Shown here: piece after piece, positions 43,603-52,841 of the stretch
How the letters are laid out: every line of letters begins with the position of its first letter
Numbering within the stretch: the first letter of the stretch is position 1
Source: Paenibacillus glucanolyticus NBRC 15330
GTDB lineage: Bacteria > Bacillota > Bacilli > Paenibacillales > Paenibacillaceae
Direction of reading: 5' to 3'
DNA length: 64,000 nucleotides
Assembly: GCF_004000885.1 (NCBI RefSeq)
Contig: NZ_BIMC01000018.1
Location: forward strand, 56,947 to 120,946
The notes under the pieces: generated by a model
What the model was told of the DNA's origin: nothing
The model's database searches: none
What the model saw: only the letters and a program-made list of their open reading frames with translations
Made by a program: the position numbers and the translations under genes

Positions 43603-44786
43603 GCAGCGAAGCCAAGAATGCTGTCCAATTGTTGTATGGTCAAGTACTGACGCCCAGGGGCATCCGTACAGACGGTGTGCTGGCCATTCAAGGCGAGAAC
43701 ATCGCATACGCTGGTGATGTTTCCGAGCTCCCTGCAAGCCTTAAACAGGCAGCCGCAGAGGTTATCCATCAGCCCGATGGCTATATCGTACCTGGCTTTA
43801 TTGACATCCATGTTCACGGCGGTAACGGTGAGGATTTTATGGACGCAACGAAGGATGTTTTGGATCAAATTACATCCTTCCACAGCTCTCAGGGCACCAC
43901 GGCGATGCTTGCTACCACGATGACTGCGCCTAAAGAAGCAATCGATCGGGTACTGAAGGAAGTAAGCGACTATCGTAATCAGGGCATGTCTTATACCAAA
44001 CTGGAAGGCGTCCATCTCGAAGGCCCGTTTATCAGCCCAAAATGGCCAGGTGCGCAAAATCCTGAGCATATCGTCCACGCGAATATCAGGTGGCTGGAAG
44101 AATGGGTATCTCAATATCCGGGGCTGGTTCGTCAGGTCACCCTTGCACCCGAGCGTGAAGGGGCACTAGAGGCAATCTCGTGGCTGGATCAACACGGAAT
44201 CGTGGCTGCCCTGGGTCATACGGATGCAACCTATGAGGAAGTAGAAGCCGCTGTCGAGGCCGGCCTTAGTCATGGCGTGCACACGTTTAATGCGATGACA
44301 GGGCTTCACCACCGCAAGCCTGGCGTGGTTGGTGCGATGCTTAGCGATGATCGGTTAAGCTGCGAAATCATTGCAGACGGCATCCACGTCCACCCCGCGG
44401 CAATTCGGATACTGGCCCGCATGAAGCAGGATGGGAATCTGATTCTCATCACGGATGCCATGTCGGCTACCGGCATGACTGACGGCGAATATACGCTGGG
44501 TGATCTGCCCGTTGTTGTTGAGAAGGGCATTGCCACGCTCAAGCATAACAGAGACAGTCTCGCGGGCAGCACATTAACGATGATTAAAGGGTTCCAGCTG
44601 CTGGTTCGGGAGGTTGGACTCAGCATTGAGCAGGCCTCCACCATCGGAAGTATGAATCCAGCCAGAAAAATTGGCATCGCCGATCGCACGGGATCGCTTG
44701 AAGCCGGCAAACTCGCCGACATCCTCGTTCTTTCCAGCGATCTTGAGCTGCAAGGAGTATGGATTCAAGGACAGCGCAAACATTAA
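43599..44786 (+). CDS. nagA: N-acetylglucosamine-6-phosphate deacetylase
   Basis: 395 residues, amidohydrolase fold. It removes the acetyl group from GlcNAc-6-P. Metal ligands: PGFIDIHVHGGNGEDFMD near 60-75, ALGHTDATYEE, HTFNAMTGLHHRKPG and ITDAMSATGM. I chose ATG 43599, which overlaps the nagB stop; the frame upstream (to 43524) lies inside nagB. With nagB it feeds amino sugars into glycolysis. Confidence 0.95.
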   Translation: MSSEAKNAVQLLYGQVLTPRGIRTDGVLAIQGENIAYAGDVSELPASLKQAAAEVIHQPDGYIVPGFIDIHVHGGNGEDFMDATKDVLDQITSFHSSQGTTAMLATTMTAPKEAIDRVLKEVSDYRNQGMSYTKLEGVHLEGPFISPKWPGAQNPEHIVHANIRWLEEWVSQYPGLVRQVTLAPEREGALEAISWLDQHGIVAALGHTDATYEEVEAAVEAGLSHGVHTFNAMTGLHHRKPGVVGAMLSDDRLSCEIIADGIHVHPAAIRILARMKQDGNLILITDAMSATGMTDGEYTLGDLPVVVEKGIATLKHNRDSLAGSTLTMIKGFQLLVREVGLSIEQASTIGSMNPARKIGIADRTGSLEAGKLADILVLSSDLELQGVWIQGQRKH

Positions 44787-44810
44787 GATATAGCATTCAT
44801 TATAAATAGC

Positions 44811-44867
44811 AAAGGAGCCGCCTAGGATAGGATGATTTCAATCCTACAGGGCAGCTCCTTTTTGTAT
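44811..44867. terminator. terminator of rpiR-nagB-nagA
   Basis: AAAGGAGC...GCTCCTTT around a TAGGATAGGATGA/TCAATCCTA inner stem; followed by TTTTT. Confidence 0.8.
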
Positions 44868-44874
44868 AAAAATT

Positions 44875-45972
44875 TTACCGGCTGTTTCGATTGCCGCCAA
44901 ACCAACCGTCGTCCGTATCATTTTTAGTCATGTTGCCGCGTGTATCATTCATACCATCACGAGTTCCTACATTAAGCGGGAACACACGGTTAATCCATGA
45001 CCCAAAATCACGGGATAGTGTTCCAACCGTATTCTTGGCGTTACCCCCCGTTACAAAACCTTTGGCATGCTGATAAAATCCCTCATCTGTGGAAACATAT
45101 ACTTGACTGATATGTGGAGCGGTTTTACGAATCTTGTTCGTAATTTCATGACGCACATGCTGAGGAACCTCTTCACGAGCGCTCATCATGCCCATGTTGT
45201 TTCCGTAAGTTCCATAAGGCACTCCATTGATGCCAGTTCCCATATGAGTATTGTTTACCGTCCCGTCGGTACCGGTAAGACTGTTGGTACGCGTGCCGTA
45301 CCCCATATAATCATTGGTACGAGTTCCGTTAGTACCCATAAGTCCGTTATTGCGCGTTCCGTTTAACGTATTATAGTTGCTGCCGCCAAAACCGCCATTC
45401 GTCGTCGTTCCGTTAACGCCAAAGCCGCGGTTATCGGCGGTTCGGCCAAGACCTGTTGTGTTTTCTACAGCACGAGTGGTATTCTCCACGACACGCTCTG
45501 TGCCTCTAGCCATATTGCTCAGAAGCCCAACACTGCCTGTACCCGAAGTGTTAAACGTACGGTTCCTCACATTCGTTTTGTTCATGCCTGTCATTGAACG
45601 GCCGTCAGAACGGTTTGCCGTGCTCATACCCGTAACATGTCCATCAATGCTGTTGGTGTTCGCGCCCTCTTTGGGCAGCGAAACATACGCGCTGTGATTG
45701 GTTACGAATACATGTGCAGGACCCATGCCACTAATATCCGACACTTTTTGGGACAGCGTCTTGCTGTACTTCAGGTTTGTCAGGTCATGCTGCTGGGTAC
45801 TGCGAACGTGCTGGTTGTTGTTACGCACGGAGTTCACACCAACACGACCCTTGTCCACGTTGTTTGTACGTGTCGTGTTGCCGTCTGTGGTGTTGCCGCA
45901 TCCTGCTACCGCAGCCATACTGAGGAGCAATGCTGTGGAGACGGTCAGGTTGAGGGCTTTGGATTTAATCAT
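44875..45972 (-). CDS. YhcN/YlaJ-family sporulation lipoprotein with a low-complexity middle
   Basis: 365 residues, longer than the usual 150-220. Lipobox AVAGCGN (lipid Cys near 25). The first half holds the YhcN/YlaJ-like strands (VSDISGMGPAHVFVTNHSAY). A long Asn/Thr/Gly/Arg stretch follows (NGTRTNDYMGYGTRTN and similar), and then the family end: REEVPQHVRHEITNKIRKTA, PHISQVYVSTDEGF, and a short polar tail. YhcN is a spore inner-membrane lipoprotein made in the forespore in B. subtilis. The glycine/asparagine middle may be a flexible spacer. Confidence 0.87.
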   Translation of the reverse strand: MIKSKALNLTVSTALLLSMAAVAGCGNTTDGNTTRTNNVDKGRVGVNSVRNNNQHVRSTQQHDLTNLKYSKTLSQKVSDISGMGPAHVFVTNHSAYVSLPKEGANTNSIDGHVTGMSTANRSDGRSMTGMNKTNVRNRTFNTSGTGSVGLLSNMARGTERVVENTTRAVENTTGLGRTADNRGFGVNGTTTNGGFGGSNYNTLNGTRNNGLMGTNGTRTNDYMGYGTRTNSLTGTDGTVNNTHMGTGINGVPYGTYGNNMGMMSAREEVPQHVRHEITNKIRKTAPHISQVYVSTDEGFYQHAKGFVTGGNAKNTVGTLSRDFGSWINRVFPLNVGTRDGMNDTRGNMTKNDTDDGWFGGNRNSR

Positions 45973-46093
45973 GATTCATCCTCCATCTCTATAATAGGTG
46001 TATTAACATCGTTTAGGATGACCTTGCGCCGGAATCGGTATGCTGAAAGGTTTTAACATGGAAGATTACTGCTTATCATGCCTAATTTTATGT

Positions 46094-46138
46094 ACAAAAA
46101 AACACCGATCAGATCATGATCGATCCATCGGCGTTTGA
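46094..46138 (-). terminator. terminator of the sugar-nucleotide operon
   Basis: On the minus strand CAAACGCCGAT and ATCGGTGTTTTTTT pair around GATCATGATC. Confidence 0.8.
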
Positions 46139-46146
46139 TTGTTCTA

Positions 46147-47106
46147 TTATGAAGAGGACGGCTGTGCCTGTATTCTGGCATAATCCATAATATCGGCCAG
46201 CGACCGCTCCAGAGGGTACTGTGAATTCCAGCCCAGCGCTTTAAGAAGCTCGGTACCCTGCTGCCCCCCGGTTCCTTTATTTAATGAATCTAATGAGAGG
46301 GGAGCGGATTCGGGACCCCAATCCATCGGCACGGCTGCCTGTGTATGCAGGAGCAGTGCCTCAGCGAGCTCACCAAGGGTATGTTCCGTACCGGAACTGA
46401 TCGGATAGGTCATCCCGGGAGTGCCCTCTTGAAGCAATATGCTGTAAGCTGCTACCGCATCCCGAACGTCCAGGAAATCCCTTGATTCGTAGCGAGAGCT
46501 TATACGGAACAACGGAAAATTTCGACCTGTTTCATAACCCGCAATATAGCGGGCAAGCAGCGTACAGAAGCCTGTTGATTCGCCGGGGCCAATCAGATTG
46601 GACGGCTCAGCCAGAACGATATGCTGGTTGTACAAACCATGCCAGGCAGCTGCGGACCAGCTGGCAAAGGTTTTACTGAGGCTGTAAGGATGAGGAACGG
46701 CAGCCGCACCTTTTGCAGGGTCCACACTTAACCTGGAGCCTACCATAACCAAACGGCTATCGGGGCAGTGCTGCCTCAGCGCTTCAAGAAGGTATATGGT
46801 GGCCATCACGTTGCTCTCCATGTAAGAAGCCGGTTGTTTCCAGGACTCTGAAGCTGAATTTTTTCCGGCTAAATGCAAAATATAATCAGGAAGGCTCTCT
46901 TGAATCAGAATATCCACCTGTTCACGGTTCTCGAGATGGCACACGGCCGGAATGACGCCTTGTATGGACCCCAGCGCCTGCTTGTTCCGCCCGGCAGCAA
47001 TAACGGTACATCCCTGCCGGACGAAATAGTCGCAAGCATGCAAGCCGGTAAAACCTGCTGCCCCTGTTATGAGAATTTTTTGATCCTTTAATGATCCTGC
47101 TGCCAT
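46147..47106 (-). CDS. NAD-dependent epimerase/dehydratase (GMD/RMD-like)
   Basis: 319 residues, extended SDR. GAAGFTGLH near residue 14 binds the cofactor; YSLSK is the catalytic YxxxK; EPSNLIGPGESTGF and SRYESRDFLDVRDAV match the GDP-mannose 4,6-dehydratase/GDP-6-deoxy-lyxo-hexulose reductase group. So it may make a GDP-6-deoxysugar, but substrate is not certain. It starts inside the end of the RmlD-like gene (19-bp overlap) and ends the operon. Confidence 0.83.
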   Translation of the reverse strand: MAAGSLKDQKILITGAAGFTGLHACDYFVRQGCTVIAAGRNKQALGSIQGVIPAVCHLENREQVDILIQESLPDYILHLAGKNSASESWKQPASYMESNVMATIYLLEALRQHCPDSRLVMVGSRLSVDPAKGAAAVPHPYSLSKTFASWSAAAWHGLYNQHIVLAEPSNLIGPGESTGFCTLLARYIAGYETGRNFPLFRISSRYESRDFLDVRDAVAAYSILLQEGTPGMTYPISSGTEHTLGELAEALLLHTQAAVPMDWGPESAPLSLDSLNKGTGGQQGTELLKALGWNSQYPLERSLADIMDYARIQAQPSSS

Positions 47107-47915
47107 GCGTACATCTCCTTTAACATTTGAACATAATCCGGGAATGGATATAACGCATCCAGCCGTGTGCTTCGCAGAGTCCGATCCTGAACCATATCGT
47201 CGGTTGGCACTACAACAACATCATGTTTTCCCCATATGTCCTTGAACAGCAGCAGCAGATCGTATTTGCTTACCGGATTCGGATGTCCGAGATGTATCAG
47301 ACCCCCGACGTCCTTATTCATGAAGAACTCGATCGCTTTAGCAAGCTCAAGCGTGGTTACCCCGTTCCACTGCACGGCACGATAACCGGAAACTTGACCT
47401 CGCTGCTTCATAAACCAGTTGAACAAACCGATTCCACTCTGCCGGATTTCGGGTCCTATAATGGAGGTGCGAATCGTTAGGTGATCCGGGTCCTGCACTT
47501 CGCCCAGTGCTTTCGTTAACGCATAGGAAGTCACGCCATCGGGAAGATCGTCTTCCCGATAACCCCCTTTGTCTCCGAGAAACACGCAATCCGTGCTGAT
47601 ATGAATAAGTCGGGCCGATATGGCGTCCGCTAAATACCGCAGACGATGAGGCAAAAATCCGTTGATATGATATGCATTAATTTTGTCATCATCTGCCCGT
47701 TGATTCAAAACACCTACAGCGTTGATGATCATATGCGGCCGAACCGCTTTGATTATATGCTCCACGGCACTCATATCGGTTACATCCAGCACAAGGCCTT
47801 GTGAATCATGTCTGTCCCGGGTCGTGTAAAAGACATGATGCTTGCCGAACGACTGAAAGTACTGAACAAGCATATGTCCCGCCATACCGTTGCCCCCGAG
47901 AATGAGCATCTTCAT
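47088..47915 (-). CDS. RmlD-like reductase, UDP-4-keto-sugar reduction
   Basis: 275 residues. GGNGMAGHM near residue 8 binds NADPH; LIHISTDCVFLGDKGGY and YALTKALGE (YxxxK) are RmlD-type. It follows the CapE-like dehydratase and the 2-epimerase, which points to the WbvR/FnlB step of UDP-L-RhaNAc, UDP-L-QuiNAc or UDP-L-FucNAc synthesis instead of dTDP-rhamnose (no RmlB/RmlC here). It overlaps its neighbour by ATGA. It lacks the C-terminal cupin of CapF, favouring the WbvR type. Confidence 0.82.
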   Translation of the reverse strand: MKMLILGGNGMAGHMLVQYFQSFGKHHVFYTTRDRHDSQGLVLDVTDMSAVEHIIKAVRPHMIINAVGVLNQRADDDKINAYHINGFLPHRLRYLADAISARLIHISTDCVFLGDKGGYREDDLPDGVTSYALTKALGEVQDPDHLTIRTSIIGPEIRQSGIGLFNWFMKQRGQVSGYRAVQWNGVTTLELAKAIEFFMNKDVGGLIHLGHPNPVSKYDLLLLFKDIWGKHDVVVVPTDDMVQDRTLRSTRLDALYPFPDYVQMLKEMYAWQQDH

Positions 47916-48898
47916 GGCAAGAATCCTCCGCGTTGAAGGATTTCGCGTATCTCGGCCTTGGTCATTAATTGATGCTCCGAGCTGAAGCTGTTGAAGGATA
48001 CTTTGGATAAGCCCTGATACCGCTCCTTCAGATCGGGAATTTCGAGTGTCGGCAATATGACCAGGTATTCATCATCATAAACCACCGTAGTCAAGCTTTC
48101 AAAATCACTCATAAGAATTTCATGAATCTTCTCACCCGGCCGAATTCCCGTTTCGACCAGTGTAACGTCGCTTCTGCCAGAAGCATCTATCAGTACTTCT
48201 GCCAAGTCCACAATGCGGCAGGTCGGCATCATCATAACAAAAATTTCGCCGCCTACACTTTCAATCGATGCCTTGAACAGCAGGGATATCGCATCCTTCA
48301 AGGTCAGGAAAAATCGGGTCATGTTATGGTCCGTGATGCTGATCTGACCCTTCTGCCGGATCTGATTCTTGAATACATGAACGACGCTTCCGTTCGTTCC
48401 AAGAACATTTCCACCCCGCACACAGACAAATTTGGTGTGCCTACTCAACAGATTAGCATACACGATCAGTTTCTCGCCAATCGCTTTGGTCATGCCGTAA
48501 AAGTTGGATGGATTCGCTGCCTTATCCGTTGAAATATAGATCACTTTTTTCACTTGATTTTCAATAGCAGCCTCAATGACATGCTGTGTGCCGACCACAT
48601 TGGTTTTCAGAGCTTCATAGGGATGCTCTTCGCACACAGGAACGTGCTTCAGTGCCGCCAGATGGAATACATAATCCACATCCTGACAGGCTGCTGTTAG
48701 AGCTTCCTTGTCGCGAATATCTCCGATTCGGAAAGTGAGTCTTGGATCTTCAAACTCACGGTCCATAGCCACCTGCGTAGCCTCGCTTCTGGAATAAACG
48801 ATGACCTGCTTAGGATTTAGCGGCAGAAGCTGCGTGATCAGTTCATGTCCCCAAGAGCCTGTGCCGCCAGTCACCAAAATCCGTTGATTAGTGAACAT
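47912..48898 (-). CDS. UDP-GlcNAc 4,6-dehydratase/5-epimerase (CapE/FnlA/WbjB type)
   Basis: 328 residues. GGTGSWGHE near residue 11, DKAANPSNFYGMTKAIGEK with the YxxxK pair, and HVPVCEEHPYEALKTNVVGT, which is diagnostic for the CapD/CapE polysaccharide SDRs. It would dehydrate UDP-GlcNAc and epimerise C5 as the first step toward L-FucNAc or L-QuiNAc. It overlaps the 2-epimerase gene by 11 bp. Confidence 0.88.
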   Translation of the reverse strand: MFTNQRILVTGGTGSWGHELITQLLPLNPKQVIVYSRSEATQVAMDREFEDPRLTFRIGDIRDKEALTAACQDVDYVFHLAALKHVPVCEEHPYEALKTNVVGTQHVIEAAIENQVKKVIYISTDKAANPSNFYGMTKAIGEKLIVYANLLSRHTKFVCVRGGNVLGTNGSVVHVFKNQIRQKGQISITDHNMTRFFLTLKDAISLLFKASIESVGGEIFVMMMPTCRIVDLAEVLIDASGRSDVTLVETGIRPGEKIHEILMSDFESLTTVVYDDEYLVILPTLEIPDLKERYQGLSKVSFNSFSSEHQLMTKAEIREILQRGGFLP

Positions 48899-49982
48899 TC
48901 ACTTTCCCTCCAAGCACATATTTTACGACGGTACGCGACACATTGTCCGCTAAATACCCCTCAGGGCACACCCAGTCACGACCCAGCTGCGTCATCAGTT
49001 TGACCGCTCCATGGATACGCTCAGCATTCAAACCGGAGACGATGTTGCTTCCGCAGTCCACAGTTTCCGGCCGCTCCGTCGTCCGGCGAACCGTTACCGT
49101 AGGAACGTGCATGATGCAGCACTCCTCCTGCACCGTACCGCTGTCCGTGATCGCGCAGAGTGCCTCTTTCTCGAGTCGTACAAAATCAAAAAAGCCGAAT
49201 GGCTCATGAAATTCAATAAGCGGATGAAGTTGAACATCCTTGGCCCCTTCAAGACGCGAGGCCGTCCGGGGATGCAAACTGCATATGAGTCGCTTTCCGA
49301 ACGTTTCAGCGACCGCATTTAACCCATTTAATATTTCCGTCAAATTCTCAGGTCGATCCACATTCTCTGAACGGTGTATCGTAATCAGAAAATATTGCTG
49401 GGGGGAGAGCGACAGCTTCTCCATAATCCGGCTCTGATTGACCTGGCCTTCGTAATGCTTCATCACTTCATAGATCGGGTTCCCTGTCAGGACAATGCGT
49501 TGACTGGGCACTCCCTCTCGAAGCAGATGATTCTTGCTGTAGTTTGTATAGGGCATATTGATGGAGGACACCGCATCTATGACTTTGCGGTTCTTCTCTT
49601 CAGGCACATCCAGATCAAAGCAGCGGTTGCCGGCTTCCATATGCACCACCGGGTATCCCAGACGCTCTGCCAGCACAGCACATAACGCACTGTTTGTATC
49701 ACCCAGCAGCAGAACCGTGTCCGGCTGCTCCTGTTCCAATATTTCCTCCATTCGGCTGAACATAACGGACAACTGGCCTCCCAGCGTGGCCTGGCGGTCC
49801 TGAAGCACATAGTCCGGACTGCGGAGCCCCATCTCCGAGAAGAAGACCCCGCTTAAGGTATTGGTGAAATTTTGTCCCGTATGCACAAGCACATGCCGCG
49901 TTGCATACTGGTCTAGAAGAGGAATGATCAAGCTTAATCGGATAATTTCGGGCCTCGTACCCAAGATCGTCATGACTTTCAT
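48888..49982 (-). CDS. non-hydrolysing UDP-N-acetylglucosamine-type 2-epimerase
   Basis: 364 residues. GTRPEIIRLSLIIPLLD, the HTGQN motif, VHMEAGNRCFDLDVPEE and DSGTVQEECC are all in the order expected of WecB/MnaA/FnlC. Its neighbours CapE- and RmlD-like suggest the FnlC/WbvD role: epimerising the intermediate at C2. It may alternatively supply UDP-ManNAc. It is 150 bp after the GT4 gene and in the same direction. Confidence 0.9.
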   Translation of the reverse strand: MKVMTILGTRPEIIRLSLIIPLLDQYATRHVLVHTGQNFTNTLSGVFFSEMGLRSPDYVLQDRQATLGGQLSVMFSRMEEILEQEQPDTVLLLGDTNSALCAVLAERLGYPVVHMEAGNRCFDLDVPEEKNRKVIDAVSSINMPYTNYSKNHLLREGVPSQRIVLTGNPIYEVMKHYEGQVNQSRIMEKLSLSPQQYFLITIHRSENVDRPENLTEILNGLNAVAETFGKRLICSLHPRTASRLEGAKDVQLHPLIEFHEPFGFFDFVRLEKEALCAITDSGTVQEECCIMHVPTVTVRRTTERPETVDCGSNIVSGLNAERIHGAVKLMTQLGRDWVCPEGYLADNVSRTVVKYVLGGKVNVH

Positions 49983-50131
49983 ATCGGATTCTCCCTTGCC
50001 AACTTAATCACAGATCCGAAGGCGATAACTCCGTAGCACGACCATTCTTCTCGCTTTCGTGAGACAGCAGAACGGAAGCGGACTTTTTGAAGTAAGCCTA
50101 GACCGTTCACCGCTCTGCTGTTGACCTCGTC

Positions 50132-51544
50132 TCATGCCTTTCGTCGCCTTGCGGACGTTCTGCGTAGTCTAAGCCTTGATGCCCGTCGCCTGGTCGCCCT
50201 GCCTTCCGGTCTCTTGGTTCGTCTACGAACGAATAACCGACGCGCAACAGCAGCACTTCGTTTCTTCCTGCGGCTATTCTGCTTACGTCGTCTCGCCGGA
50301 ACAACCCGGCGCTTCACCTGTCTTGCCGTCACCTGAAACCATGCAGGATATTCATTCATCCAGCGTGAAACCATGCCGTTCAATCGCATTCCGTACACCT
50401 CTGGACCAAATACAGCCTGGATCTGAAGGCGGTTCTGCATACCCAGAGCCTCGCCCCGATCCGGCTGATCCAGGATGAACCTCACCTTCTCTGCCAGTGA
50501 GGCCGGGCTCCCGGGAATCGCGAGCAGATGCGGGGATCCGGCAGCCGTCAGGACCTCCTGAAGTCCTCCTGATGCGTAGGCTACAACCGGCTTCCCGTGC
50601 AGCAGCCCCTCCAGAGCCGTTAATCCGAATCCCTCCGGTATCAGACTCGGTACCACCACGACATCAAGGGCACAATATACTTGAGTGATATCGTCTTGAG
50701 ATCCGGCAAATATGAAACGATGCTGAGCTCCCGCCGAAGCAATGCGATCGCGGCACAATATGTCATAATCCGGATTCAGCGCACTCCCAACGATGAGAAA
50801 GGCTGCGTCGGGGTAAGCATCCTTGAGCGAAAGCGCCATGTCTATGAAGTGATGCACCCCTTTGCTCTCGATCAGAAATGAAGAAATCATACCAATTAAC
50901 GGTTGATTTGCAGTGATGCCGAGACTGCCGCGAAAGGAAGCTCTCGTTGTCGCCCATGCGGCTGGCTGAATATCAGACTCAATCCAGGATGGAGGGAGTA
51001 CCGTCATTTTGGACTGCCTGACTTCCACCGGGAAACTCTCGGCTACGGATTCGGAAATGCTGACCAGCCAGTTGCTGTACTGATGGATTAACGAAGTGGC
51101 CAAATGGGCGTTCCCGTTTTCCGTAATTTTTTCGGTCAATTGCCATACTACGGGAATTCCAAGTCTCTTGCCCGCTGCTGCCGGCATAAAGTGCACACAC
51201 GTATTTGTCAGAATTACCTGCGGGGCCTCACCTGCAATCCATTTCATCAATCCACGGAAAACCGATGTTGCCATCAGCTTATTGGCTTCGGCCAAAAGAT
51301 TGGAACCCGGTGTATACACGCTGTGAAACAATGGAATTCTGTGGATTTTGACCGTAATCCCGGATTGTCTCGCCAATATAGTCAGCCGGCCTTCGTTCGG
51401 TGCAACCAGAACGCAATCAAAATAAGGAGTCATCTGTCCGCAGAAGAACAGAAGCAGCTTCTCCGCTCCCGTAATGCTGGATGGATTGGATACGTGTGAA
51501 AAAATCAACATTTTCGGTTTAAAGGCCATCGGTATTATCCGCAT
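50132..51544 (-). CDS. GT4 glycosyltransferase with an Arg-rich C-terminal tail
   Basis: 470 residues. GT-B fold of family 4: the retaining-type E-x7-E motif is in PEGFGLTALEGLLHGKPVVA near residue 305. After about residue 400 the catalytic domain ends and a tail of 65-70 residues follows that is mostly Arg, Lys, Ser and Ala (RRRKQNSRRKKRSAAVARRL...). Such a tail is not part of GT4 enzymes. Basic tails are also on other proteins of this locus. A full AAAGGAGGTGGATC sequence lies 50 bases before the ATG, too far to serve it, so the start is uncertain; ATG 51529 is the alternative. Confidence 0.88.
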   Translation of the reverse strand: MRIIPMAFKPKMLIFSHVSNPSSITGAEKLLLFFCGQMTPYFDCVLVAPNEGRLTILARQSGITVKIHRIPLFHSVYTPGSNLLAEANKLMATSVFRGLMKWIAGEAPQVILTNTCVHFMPAAAGKRLGIPVVWQLTEKITENGNAHLATSLIHQYSNWLVSISESVAESFPVEVRQSKMTVLPPSWIESDIQPAAWATTRASFRGSLGITANQPLIGMISSFLIESKGVHHFIDMALSLKDAYPDAAFLIVGSALNPDYDILCRDRIASAGAQHRFIFAGSQDDITQVYCALDVVVVPSLIPEGFGLTALEGLLHGKPVVAYASGGLQEVLTAAGSPHLLAIPGSPASLAEKVRFILDQPDRGEALGMQNRLQIQAVFGPEVYGMRLNGMVSRWMNEYPAWFQVTARQVKRRVVPARRRKQNSRRKKRSAAVARRLFVRRRTKRPEGRATRRRASRLRLRRTSARRRKA

Positions 51545-51606
51545 CTACAGTAACCGTGATTGTGGCAGTACCGGATGCGATCCACCTCCTTTTCACCCAG
51601 TTGGTA

Positions 51607-51636
51607 CAATATATTAGAAAAACAAAGACACCGTAA
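51607..51636 (-). promoter_or_regulatory. weak sigma-K-like promoter before the GT4 gene
   Basis: Minus strand TTACGG (51631-51636), 17 bases, AATATATTG. The 10-mer CGTTACGGTG also occurs in the better sigma-K promoter at 59674-59701. Two -10 positions differ from consensus. Confidence 0.35.
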
Positions 51637-51678
51637 CGACGCTTGTTCCCCCATCATTGAACTATTTCTGAGCCAGGA

Positions 51679-52803
51679 TCAAGGAAAGATAACCGAGAAG
51701 AGCGTATTCAGGCGGTGTGCATAGGTATGCTCCTGATAGGTTCTCTCCAGGGCACGATGTGCGATCTCTTTTCTCAGGTGGTCGTTAGCAAGATAGTACT
51801 CTACCTTCTCCAGCAGCTCACCCTGAGACCGGTAGGTGTCAATCTCCACACCTGGTGTATAGAACCGCGCCAGATCTGACCGCTCATCGCAGAGCTGAAG
51901 CGTGCCGCAAGCACTAATCTCAAACGTACGCGGATTCGGGGAAGCCGCCGGTATATGTCCGCTGTTCTGATTGATTTCATCGTCATCCACCGCACGGTGC
52001 AAATTGATAACAATCTTGGCGCTGTTATATACGTCCGCAGTCTCCGCCGGACCCATCCACTTGTTGATCTCAATCTGGTTGTTAAATCGGCCGTAACCCG
52101 GGAATTTCTCCCACCAGTTACCGTTAATAAAGGTCCGGTGTGCCATCAATTGGTCCATAATGGGCTCAAAAAACTGAATTCGCTTCGGATACGCTGTACC
52201 AACAAAACCGATATCCCGCTTAGCTGCTCCCGGCATGGCAATCGGACGATAGTGTACGGGAAACGCGGCAAACGGCAAATAGTGAACCTGGGAGCAGCCT
52301 AAGTTCTGATAATGGGCCACGCAGTTCAGTTCCAGTGTAAATACATAATCGTAGTGGTGGATCCAGTCTACGGTCATATCCGTATAATACGGATCGTCCG
52401 TCATCCAGACGGCCGTCCGAATATCCATGGCCCGAACCGCATCCATCTGTTCCACAGGCAAATACATGCCGTCAAGCACCAGTACAAGATCCGGCCGCGT
52501 ACGGCTTGCTTCTGCAGCTACGTCCTGCTTGGCATCCGTCAATGAAACCTGGCGTACCATGCCGTGCAGTGTACCAATAATCGCCTCGTCAATCGGCGAG
52601 TAAGGAAATCCTTTTCCCGAGCTGACAAACAACACATGGATATCCCTCACAGGCGGCGTATAGACAACCCGGTTAACGATACCCTGTGATTTCCCTCGAA
52701 AATACCCCTCATCATATCCGGCGTGCATACCTGCATTCCTGCCTCGTCCATATGCATCGGATACGGCGGACCGACGGGGTCCGGCAGCTAAACTTTTAGG
52801 CAT
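51679..52803 (-). CDS. CgeB-family spore-surface glycosyltransferase with a Gly-x3 ladder
   Basis: 374 residues. The core (from about residue 45) matches CgeB (DUF3880 plus Glyco_trans_1_2): VWMTDDPYYTDMTVDWIHHY, FTLELNCVAHYQNLGCSQVH, IGFVGTAYPKR, KIVINLHRAVDDDE and ASPNPRTFEISACGTLQL. B. subtilis CgeB matures the outer spore surface. The N-terminus carries Gly at 21, 25, 29, 33, 37 and 41, every fourth residue (RNAGMHAGYDEGYFRG), preceded by basic residues. CgeB proteins in general do not need this helix. It follows its paralogue by 38 bp; GGGAGGAG precedes the ATG. Confidence 0.88.
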   Translation of the reverse strand: MPKSLAAGPRRSAVSDAYGRGRNAGMHAGYDEGYFRGKSQGIVNRVVYTPPVRDIHVLFVSSGKGFPYSPIDEAIIGTLHGMVRQVSLTDAKQDVAAEASRTRPDLVLVLDGMYLPVEQMDAVRAMDIRTAVWMTDDPYYTDMTVDWIHHYDYVFTLELNCVAHYQNLGCSQVHYLPFAAFPVHYRPIAMPGAAKRDIGFVGTAYPKRIQFFEPIMDQLMAHRTFINGNWWEKFPGYGRFNNQIEINKWMGPAETADVYNSAKIVINLHRAVDDDEINQNSGHIPAASPNPRTFEISACGTLQLCDERSDLARFYTPGVEIDTYRSQGELLEKVEYYLANDHLRKEIAHRALERTYQEHTYAHRLNTLFSVIFP

Positions 52804-52841
52804 CCGCTTCGCTCCTCCCTGATATTTGCTCGGACAACTTG

